5,972 nt of DNA from JBFKOL01 sp041628815 (lineage in GTDB: Bacteria; Bacteroidota; Bacteroidia; Chitinophagales; Saprospiraceae). Location: contig JBFKOL010000278.1 in NCBI GenBank assembly GCA_041628815.1, forward strand, positions 1-5,972, in the 5' to 3' direction. Below are positions 1-3,995 of the stretch, one piece after another. Both the position numbers and the translations under genes were made by a program. The notes under the pieces were generated by a model that was not told where the DNA came from, searched no databases, and saw only the letters and a program-made list of their open reading frames with translations. How positions within the stretch are numbered: the stretch's first letter is position 1; each line of letters begins with the position of its first letter.

Positions 1-110
1 GATATGTGATTTGATCGAATACCCTCACAACTTCATCCCGCAAGACTGCGGGACCTACGCTGCGCTCCGGCAACAGGCAATTCGGCATCTTGACAACTTG
101 ACAACTCCTG
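1..110 (+). repeat. Modular intergenic repeat element, copy 1 (may extend off the left edge)
   Basis: This is the left copy of a composite element that recurs at 3024-3157 in the same orientation. The core, 27-69, matches 3064-3107 at about 40 of 44 aligned positions, including an identical 17-mer (27-43) and an identical 15-mer (55-69). The order of modules is shared: GAT-type heptamers at 1-14, the core with a hairpin (arms 36-42 and 47-53, 7 bp, 4-base loop), then octamers of the type TTGACAAC (90-97 and 98-105). No open frame of known type is present. Bases 111-151 show nothing further. The function is unknown; the modular make-up suggests a dispersed, non-coding repeat family, which is inference from two copies. 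Confidence 0.75.
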
Positions 111-151
111 CCAGCCTTCTCCATAATCACCCCAACTTTGAAGGTCGGGGA

Positions 152-221
152 GATATCAGATATGCGATTTGCGATTTGCGATATGCGATATGCGATATGC
201 GATATAAGATATGCGATAACC
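152..221. repeat. Heptamer tandem array, GATATGC type, 10 units
   Basis: Ten consecutive 7-bp units run without a break: GATATCA, GATATGC, GATTTGC twice, GATATGC three times, GATATAA, GATATGC, GATAACC. The same words continue in 243-263 and reappear as GATATGT/GATTTGT at 1-14 and 3024-3037. The array lies downstream of dapA and is not coding in any convincing frame. It resembles in form the heptanucleotide short tandemly repeated repetitive (STRR) sequences known from cyanobacterial intergenic regions, although the words differ. Slippage during replication would explain growth and loss of units. Confidence 0.9.
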
Positions 222-287
222 GCCTGCCGGACAGGTAGGTGCGATATATGATATGCGATACCCACCTGTCGGACGGGTAGGTGCGAT
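208..287. repeat. Two 38-bp direct repeats, each with a small palindrome
   Basis: Bases 208-245 and 250-287 are direct repeats 42 bp apart, identical at 34 of 38 positions. Each runs GATATGC, GATAnCC, a 19-base hairpin-forming segment (222-240 and 264-282), then GCGAT. The hairpins have CCTG on the left arm and CAGG or CGGG on the right with a short loop. A related palindrome (CCTGCC, AGA, GGCAGG) occurs at 3112-3126. They lie 90-150 bases past the dapA stop, so they could also act on the 3' end of the operon transcript, but no T-run follows on the minus strand, so I do not call them terminators. Confidence 0.85.
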
Positions 288-317
288 TTGTGAGTTTGTC
301 GAACATCCACTCAACAA

Positions 318-374
318 TGCAACTCTGCAACTGGCAACTGGCAACTGGCAACAAGTACCCAGCACCCAGCACCC
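318..374. repeat. Two further heptamer arrays (GGCAACT and ACCCAGC) ending at the dapA stop
   Basis: Units TGCAACT, GGCAACT, GGCAACT and GGCAACA occupy 326-353, preceded by a TGCAACTC at 318-325. After three bases, ACCCAGC, ACCCAGC and ACCC occupy 357-374, ending exactly one base before the dapA stop codon (375-377). Both arrays have a 7-bp period, like the unrelated GATATGC array nearby. The reverse complement of TGCAACTCTGC also occurs at about 2954-2964, on the other side of the operon. No coding function is apparent. Confidence 0.85.
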
Positions 375-1262
375 TCAACCAACAATCCTCTTCAACACCT
401 TCTCGAGTTCCTTGATGTTTTCTTTGGACATGGGGTGCAACGGCAGCCGTACTTCATTGGTGCAGAAGCCGAGAATTTCCATGGCTGATTTGATGCCGAC
501 GGGATTGCCTTCGATGTAAAGCCATTTGTGGAGATCGTAGATGTGGAAGTTGAGTTCCTGGGCTCGACCGTAGTCGCCCTGGAGGGCGTTCGAAACCAGC
601 TCGGAGAATTCGCGGGGCAGTGCATTGCCTATGACAGAAATGCCACCGTGGCCTCCGACTGAGATAAATGGCAGGGCCACTTCATCGTCTCCCGAGGTAA
701 CAAAGAAGTTTTCAGGTTTGTTTTTAACGATGCGCGTCGTCTGTATCAGGTCGCCTGTCGCTTCTTTGATGCCTATAATTCTTTCGCTGGACTCGGCAAG
801 TCTTACGGTGGTTGTCCAGAGCATGTTGGACTGTGTCCTGCCCGGTACGTTATAGAGGATGATCGGTACGGGGCAGACTTTTTCGATGGCCATATAATGG
901 CGATAGATCCCTTCTTGTGACGGTTTGACGTAAGCCGGGCTGGACGAGAGTATGGCATCGACACCGGCGAAGTCGAATTCATCGATCTGCCGTACCAATT
1001 CGAGCGTATTGTTACCGGCAAAATTACCTATTACGACGGGCAGTCGTCCGTCGATGACTTCTATGGCAAAGGAAATGATGTCACGAGCTTCGTGGCGATT
1101 CAGGGTGGCGGTCTCTCCTGTAGATCCTAATAGGACGAGGTATTGAACACCGCCGTCGATGACATAGTCAATAATCTTGTGCAACGCCGGATAGTCGACT
1201 TTCTGGTCTTTGAACGGTGTGATGAGAGCTACACCTGTTCCTACGTATTTTTGATGTTTCAT
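375..1262 (-). CDS. dapA: 4-hydroxy-tetrahydrodipicolinate synthase
   Basis: The 295-residue product is a full-length DapA (family about 290-300). The enzyme condenses pyruvate with L-aspartate-4-semialdehyde, the first committed step to diaminopimelate and lysine, in the cytoplasm. The fold is a TIM barrel that uses a Schiff-base lysine. Visible motifs: GSTGET at 46-51 (substrate-binding hydroxyls; the first is Ser47 where E. coli has Thr44), Tyr111 in SSPAY, Tyr137 and Arg142 in YNVPGRT, and the Schiff-base Lys166 in GIKEATGD. GGHGGISV (203-210) matches the conserved late glycine-rich segment. The ATG at 1262-1260 directly follows the TGA of the upstream gene with no spacer, which suggests translational coupling and settles the start, since the N-terminus MKHQKYVGTGVALITPF aligns with the family. 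It is the last gene of the accA cluster; its stop TGA abuts a heptamer array. The Ser47 change is conservative, and activity is expected. Confidence 0.97.
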   Translation of the reverse strand: MKHQKYVGTGVALITPFKDQKVDYPALHKIIDYVIDGGVQYLVLLGSTGETATLNRHEARDIISFAIEVIDGRLPVVIGNFAGNNTLELVRQIDEFDFAGVDAILSSSPAYVKPSQEGIYRHYMAIEKVCPVPIILYNVPGRTQSNMLWTTTVRLAESSERIIGIKEATGDLIQTTRIVKNKPENFFVTSGDDEVALPFISVGGHGGISVIGNALPREFSELVSNALQGDYGRAQELNFHIYDLHKWLYIEGNPVGIKSAMEILGFCTNEVRLPLHPMSKENIKELEKVLKRIVG

Positions 1263-1793
1263 TCAGCTGATATTCTTGAGTGCTTCATAGATGGCTGCGC
1301 ATAGCTCTCGGAGGTTTTTGGTCTCGGGATGTCGGACCTGCAGGTAAAAATCGATGGCTTTTTCCTGTGCGTTGCCATAGTCGATGGCTGTTTTGAGTTG
1401 ACAATTGGATGCAGCGCAAAGGTAGCGCATTAGTGCCGAATGACCCGGATTGAGTGAGATAAGTAAGTCGGTGCTGTAGGAAAGCCATTTGATCAGCAAT
1501 TCTTTTCGAGGGATACCGATCCATATGACATCTTCTTTGGTGATTACGTCTATATTGCTTGATGGTTCCGGGGGTGTTTTTGACAGGTCAATGTAGTAGC
1601 CCTGGCAGAGGATCCCTGAGCGATCGAAGAAGTCGACGGCTTCCTGGAGATCCCCAATGGTATGATGTGGGGTGGCGGCGAGGACCGTCGCCGATCTGAG
1701 CCTGTTGACTTCACTTTGGGCGTATTCACTTCTCGGGAGATTGAGTTTTTTAAAATGTCTCCTGAATAGATGATCCCTTATTGCGTCAATCAT
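1263..1793 (-). CDS. DUF6913-type conserved protein of unknown function
   Basis: The 176-residue product resembles, from memory, the DUF6913 family of Bacteroidota: a basic N-terminus (RRHFKKL, 11-17), a central stretch on hydrophobic strands (DVIWIGIP, 88-95), and the diagnostic TDLLISLN (108-115) followed by a helix and the CQLKTAIDYG segment (131-140). There is no signal peptide, no transmembrane segment and no recognisable catalytic motif, so a cytoplasmic location is likely and the role is unknown. It starts 14 bases after the accA stop and its TGA touches the dapA ATG. Family members often sit next to dapA in Bacteroidota as I recall, so a link to lysine or peptidoglycan precursor supply, or to RNA or protein metabolism around it, is possible but unproven. 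No Shine-Dalgarno site precedes the ATG at 1793-1791. Existence as a gene is near certain; the family name is fairly sure. Confidence 0.88.
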   Translation of the reverse strand: MIDAIRDHLFRRHFKKLNLPRSEYAQSEVNRLRSATVLAATPHHTIGDLQEAVDFFDRSGILCQGYYIDLSKTPPEPSSNIDVITKEDVIWIGIPRKELLIKWLSYSTDLLISLNPGHSALMRYLCAASNCQLKTAIDYGNAQEKAIDFYLQVRHPETKNLRELCAAIYEALKNIS

Positions 1794-1807
1794 ATGGGAT
1801 GTAACGA

Positions 1808-2761
1808 TTATTTCGTTTTGAATCGTCCCATCTTCTCGTATTTTTTGATGCGATCTTCTATCAGTTGGTCGACGGGGATCTGTACCAGTTCGTCGAGTTG
1901 GGTTTTGATGTGTTTTTTGAGGGCGCGTGCCATTTTTTCCGGTTCGGAATGCGCTCCACCCACGGGTTCTTTTACGACTCCGTCGATGAGCCCGAATTCG
2001 AGCATGTGTTCCGAGGTCAGTTTCAGGGCTTCGGCCGCCTGTTCTTTATAGTCCCAGCTGCGCCAGAGGATGGAAGAGCAGGATTCCGGGGAGATGACGG
2101 AGTACCATGTATATTCGAGCATGAAGACTCTGTCGCCGAGCCCGATGCCGAGTGCGCCGCCGGAAGCCCCTTCGCCAATGACGTAGCAGAGTATGGGCAC
2201 TTTGAGCTCCGCCATGACGTACAGGTTGCGCGCGATGGCTTCAGCCTGGCCTCTTTCTTCCGCCTCCAGGCCCGGGTATGCACCGGGTGTATCTATGAAG
2301 CAGATGACGGGTATGTTGAATTTTTCTGCCAGACGCATAAGGCGCAGTGCTTTTCGGTATCCTTCGGGGTTGGCCATACCGAAATTGCGATACTGCCGTA
2401 GCTTGGTGTTAACGCCTTTCTGGTGGCCGATGATAACGACGTTTTGGTTGTCTATGGTGGCCAGTCCGCCGACAATCGCTTTGTCGTCGCCAAAGAGCCT
2501 GTCGCCGTGGAGTTCGGTGAATTTTTTACAGATCTGGCCTATATAAAAGAGTGTGTACGGCCTTGCCGGGTGGCGTGAAAGCTGTACTTTTTGCCATCCT
2601 GTGAGTTCGGCGTAGATCTCCCTGCGCTTTTTACGGATTTTGGCTTCCAGTTCCTTGATTTGGTCACTGACGTCGATGTCGCCTTCTTTGTCGAGGCCTT
2701 TAACCGTTTGGAGTTGTTCCCAAAGGTTTTCAAGGGGTTGTTCAAAATCCAGGAATACCAT
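1808..2761 (-). CDS. accA: Acetyl-CoA carboxylase carboxyltransferase subunit alpha
   Basis: The 317-residue product matches AccA in length (E. coli 319) and along its whole course. With AccD it forms the carboxyltransferase that moves CO2 from carboxybiotin on AccB to acetyl-CoA, giving malonyl-CoA for fatty acid synthesis. The N-terminal part (1-60) has LDFEQPLENL followed by a charged coiled-coil-like helix (30-50), typical of the alpha subunit. The crotonase-fold core shows GHQKG (112-116), the FGMANPEGYRKALRLM segment (127-142), IDTPGAYPG (156-164), GEGASGGALGIG (196-207, oxyanion-hole loop) and the SVISPESCSSILWR segment (221-234). The ATG at 2761-2759 gives the family N-terminus. The matching accD is not in the window and there is no accD fusion. 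It is the first gene of a leftward operon with the DUF6913 gene and dapA. Stop is TAA. Confidence 0.97.
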   Translation of the reverse strand: MVFLDFEQPLENLWEQLQTVKGLDKEGDIDVSDQIKELEAKIRKKRREIYAELTGWQKVQLSRHPARPYTLFYIGQICKKFTELHGDRLFGDDKAIVGGLATIDNQNVVIIGHQKGVNTKLRQYRNFGMANPEGYRKALRLMRLAEKFNIPVICFIDTPGAYPGLEAEERGQAEAIARNLYVMAELKVPILCYVIGEGASGGALGIGLGDRVFMLEYTWYSVISPESCSSILWRSWDYKEQAAEALKLTSEHMLEFGLIDGVVKEPVGGAHSEPEKMARALKKHIKTQLDELVQIPVDQLIEDRIKKYEKMGRFKTK

Positions 2762-2785
2762 TCAGACAGGAAGTTTTAGATTCGG

Positions 2786-2816
2786 TAAAATTAAGAAATG
2801 ATGTGAAAGGAAGAAA
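2786..2816 (-). promoter_or_regulatory. Weak Bacteroidota-type promoter candidate for accA
   Basis: Read on the minus strand, TTTC (2816-2813), 19 bases, then TAATTTTA (2793-2786) is one mismatch per box from the Bacteroidota consensus TTTG-N19-TAnnTTTG. Transcription would start near 2779 and give a leader of about 17 bases before the accA ATG. It is the best match found directly upstream; the position is sensible but the boxes are imperfect. Confidence 0.35.
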
Positions 2817-2822
2817 TGGAAT

Positions 2823-2876
2823 GTTGTGTGCTGCGCTGTTGTGCGCTTCGCTGTTGTGCGATCCGCTGTTGTGAGG
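2823..2876. repeat. 15-bp tandem repeat, three full units plus a partial
   Basis: Units at 2823-2837, 2838-2852 and 2853-2867 each begin GTTGTG and end in CGCT; a partial unit GTTGTGAGG follows at 2868-2876. The array is about 60 bases upstream of accA. It runs into GTTGTCAAGTTGTC (2876-2889), the exact reverse complement of 92-105 in copy 1 of the left element. Because 15 is a multiple of three, both strands show periodic open frames across it; these are not considered genes. Confidence 0.9.
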
Positions 2877-2972
2877 TTGTCAAGTTGTCCTGTTGGTGTG
2901 TCAGGCTGTCTCCGGCAGAATTTTCAGGTCGCCAATTGTTCAGTGGGCTGTAGCAGAGTTGCAGCTTGCAAC
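2876..2972. repeat. Inverted fragments of the left-spacer repeats, with a hairpin
   Basis: Bases 2876-2889 are the exact 14-base inverse of 92-105, and the region 2954-2964 contains the inverse of TGCAACTCTGC at 318-328. A 6-bp hairpin with a 3-base loop lies at 2958-2972 (GTTGCA, GCT, TGCAAC). Thus the spacer upstream of accA carries words of the left spacer in opposite orientation. The rest, 2890-2953 and 2973-3023, shows nothing recognisable. Confidence 0.6.
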
Positions 2973-3023
2973 CTGCACTCGTTCTACGCAATCGCCCTAA
3001 CTCTAAAGGGCATGGTGATAAGC

Positions 3024-3157
3024 GATATGTGATTTGTGATCTATCGATCTCTTATTCAACCTTACAACTTCATCCCGCAAACCTGCAGGGATCTACGCTG
3101 CGCTCCGACAACCTGCCAGAGGCAGGCAAGCCCGGCAACTCGACAACTCGGCAACTT
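3024..3157 (+). repeat. Modular intergenic repeat element, copy 2
   Basis: This is the second copy of the element at 1-110, same orientation. Modules in order: heptamers GATATGT, GATTTGT, GATCTAT (3024-3044); the conserved core 3064-3107 with a hairpin (arms 3073-3079 and 3084-3091, same 4-base loop size as copy 1, one bulged A); a CCTGCC/GGCAGG palindrome with AGA loop (3112-3126); and three octamers GGCAACTC, GACAACTC, GGCAACTT (3134-3157). Compared with copy 1 the palindrome module is extra and the octamers differ in word but not in type. No protein-coding potential is evident. Bases 3158-3225 show nothing else. Confidence 0.75.
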
Positions 3158-3226
3158 TGTAAACCTGCACATCTCTCCCGATCAAAAGAGCTTAACCATT
3201 TGATCTACATTTTTCTGAGGTGATTG

Positions 3227-3257
3227 TTGCTCCTGATCAAAATGCTTGCTACTTTTG
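3227..3257 (+). promoter_or_regulatory. Bacteroidota-type promoter, probably for tRNA-Asp
   Basis: TTG at 3227-3229, a 20-base spacer, and a perfect -7 box TACTTTTG at 3250-3257 match the Bacteroidota housekeeping promoter (TTG, 19-21 bases, TAnnTTTG). Transcription would start around 3262-3265, about 120 bases before the tRNA. A small hairpin with a GGAA tetraloop (3262-3278, one bulged C) would stand at or next to the 5' end of the transcript. No other gene on this strand lies between it and the tRNA. Confidence 0.65.
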
Positions 3258-3303
3258 CATGCCCTGCGGAAGCGCGGGAATAGGAGTGAAAAGTTGAAAG
3301 TGT

Positions 3304-3340
3304 ATAATGAATAGTGAATTAGGAAATCTGAATTCATTAT
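3304..3340. repeat. 9-bp inverted repeat upstream of tRNA-Asp
   Basis: ATAATGAAT at 3304-3312 is the exact inverse of ATTCATTAT at 3332-3340, with a 19-base loop. It would lie in the 5' leader of the tRNA precursor. The stem is all A/T apart from one G-C pair, so it is weak as RNA. Confidence 0.5.
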
Positions 3341-3344
3341 TGAT

Positions 3345-3376
3345 TCACCACCTCACCAAATCACCAAGTCACCAAA
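3345..3376. repeat. 8-bp tandem repeat TCACCAAA, four units
   Basis: TCACCACC, TCACCAAA, TCACCAAG and TCACCAAA run without gaps and end six bases before the tRNA. The array would be transcribed in the tRNA precursor if the promoter at 3227-3257 is real. Its word is unlike the other tandem arrays of the window. Confidence 0.88.
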
Positions 3377-3382
3377 TAGTTT

Positions 3383-3456
3383 GGTCCGGTAGTTCAGTTG
3401 GTTAGAATACGTGCCTGTCACGCACGGGGTCGCGGGTTCGAGTCCCGTCCGGACCG
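3383..3456 (+). tRNA. tRNA-Asp (anticodon GTC)
   Basis: A 74-base cloverleaf can be drawn by hand. The acceptor stem GGTCCGG pairs fully with CCGGACC (3449-3455). The D arm is GTTC/GAAT, the anticodon stem CGTGC/GCACG, and the T arm GCGGG/CCCGT around the TTCGAGT loop. The anticodon loop CTGTCAC puts GTC at 3417-3419. The aspartate identity bases known from E. coli are all present: G2-C71, G10, G34, U35, C36, C38 and discriminator G73 (3456). CCA is not encoded and must be added afterwards. It is preceded by an octamer array and a promoter candidate and followed by a hairpin. Confidence 0.98.
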
Positions 3457-3464
3457 CAAAATAT

Positions 3465-3501
3465 ACAAAGCCATGTAAGTCATTGATCTACATGGCTTTG
3501 T
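3465..3501 (+). terminator. Hairpin just past tRNA-Asp, probable 3' processing or termination signal
   Basis: The arms 3465-3477 and 3489-3501 form a perfect 13-bp stem with an 11-base loop, starting nine bases after the tRNA. Position and strength suit a terminator or a stop for 3' exonuclease. A T-run does not follow (next bases TGCTGTAAGG), so a classical intrinsic terminator is not fully met. Confidence 0.6.
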
Positions 3502-3584
3502 GCTGTAAGGAATTGTGTCGCATCGCAATGGCTCCCGTTAGATTTGAATTTTACGAAGGTCTTCAAACCAAATTGGGATAACAA

Positions 3585-3749
3585 ATGAAGCATCTCGTCC
3601 CGAATCATTGGATAATTTTTTTGATTCCCTTATTCAATTTCTATCTCAATTACACCAGAGAATTATTGCCGAGAAACGCTGTGGATATCTTTGTTGACTC
3701 AACAAAATTTAATCAGAAATTGCCTGGATTCAGAGTAACAGGGGATTAA
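3585..3749 (+). CDS. Possible small membrane protein or gene remnant, 54 residues
   Basis: I do not recognise this ORF. It begins ATG at 3585 and ends TAA at 3747-3749; an in-frame TAA lies just upstream (3579-3581), so it cannot be longer. Residues 9-23 (WIIFLIPLFNFYLNY) are hydrophobic enough for one membrane helix, followed by a mixed polar tail ending LPGFRVTGD. A perfect -7 type box (TAGATTTG, 3539-3546) lies about 40 bases ahead, but its -33 partner is poorly spaced, and there is no clear ribosome site. It sits directly after the tRNA hairpin in AT-rich DNA and could be chance, a small gene, or the debris of one. Confidence 0.22.
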   Translation: MKHLVPNHWIIFLIPLFNFYLNYTRELLPRNAVDIFVDSTKFNQKLPGFRVTGD

Positions 3750-3800
3750 AACCATCATCAAGAGTTATAAAATAAATACGAACAGCCACCCTAAAAAGAA

Positions 3801-3863
3801 CATAACCCTTCCTCTCTAACGACTTGCAGAAGCAGCATCACAAAAGGAAGGGCTTGTGTTATG
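3801..3863 (-). terminator. Bulged hairpin followed by a T-rich run, likely cyclase terminator
   Basis: On the minus strand, 3863-3845 and 3813-3801 pair over 13 bp (CATAAC and CCTTCCT blocks), with a 6-base bulge in the first arm and a 31-base loop. The stem is followed by TTCTTTTTAGGG (3800-3789), the U-rich tail expected of an intrinsic terminator for a leftward transcript. It lies about 70 bases past the cyclase stop. The long loop and bulge make it atypical. Confidence 0.45.
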
Positions 3864-3995
3864 ACTCAATCATTGAAATTTTATTCCCTTCTCCTTGTTT
3901 TGGCGATTTTCAATGCATCCGTTGACCCCTTTCAATTAGGAAATGTCGATGGATCAAAATTGCGTTTTTTCAACAATTGGAGAAATCGAGGATGA
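3861..3995 (+). CDS. Possible 44-residue ORF with a signal-peptide-like start, antisense to the cyclase end
   Basis: I do not recognise this ORF. It runs from ATG 3861 to TGA 3993-3995 and overlaps the last 64 bases of the cyclase gene on the other strand. The N-terminus MTQSLKFYSLLLVLAIFNAS looks like a secretion signal: a short polar start, a hydrophobic core at 8-17, and Ala/Ser at 19-20. A purine-rich AGGAAGGG (3845-3852) precedes the ATG by 8 bases, which is like a Shine-Dalgarno site, although such sites are little used in Bacteroidota and these bases also form the arm of a hairpin. It may be a truncated 5' end of a former exported-protein gene, or chance. Confidence 0.2.
   Translation: MTQSLKFYSLLLVLAIFNASVDPFQLGNVDGSKLRFFNNWRNRG

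Larger units (their letters stand above)
3502..3931. other. AT-rich spacer between convergent tRNA-Asp and cyclase genes
   Basis: No conserved gene is recognisable. It contains a possible 54-codon ORF (3585-3749), the beginning of a possible 44-codon ORF (3861-3995), and one long bulged hairpin (3801-3863). None of the heptamer or octamer words that fill the spacers left of the tRNA occurs here. A TAGATTTG at 3539-3546 fits the -7 box, but the nearest TTG (3513-3515) is 23 bases away, longer than usual. Confidence 0.7.

Noticed and set aside
11..238. Open frame of 75 codons across the left repeats
   Set aside because: Its second half is only the translation of the GATATGC array (repeating ICDMRY-like residues); there is no conserved domain.
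152..287. CRISPR array
   Set aside because: Units are 7 bp without spacers, and the 38-bp repeats occur only twice with a 4-bp gap; no cas gene is present.
127..378. Minus-strand open frames through the left spacer
   Set aside because: They consist of translated heptamers (repeating SHIAYR-like residues) and run into the dapA stop; this is repeat-driven openness rather than a gene.
1865..2401. 178-codon open frame on the plus strand inside accA
   Set aside because: It is fully antisense to the strongly conserved accA and shows no family resemblance; it is a shadow of accA codon use.
2791..3032. Open frames on both strands over the 15-bp array (AVVR- and AQQR-type repeats)
   Set aside because: The periodic residues follow from a repeat length divisible by three; both strands are open for the same reason.
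1..3157. Composite transposon bounded by the two element copies
   Set aside because: The copies are non-coding, the cargo is core metabolism, and no transposase or target-site duplication is visible.
3465..3501. Attachment-site duplication next to the tRNA
   Set aside because: The arms are inverse copies of each other and do not match the tRNA 3' end, so this is a hairpin and not an att repeat.
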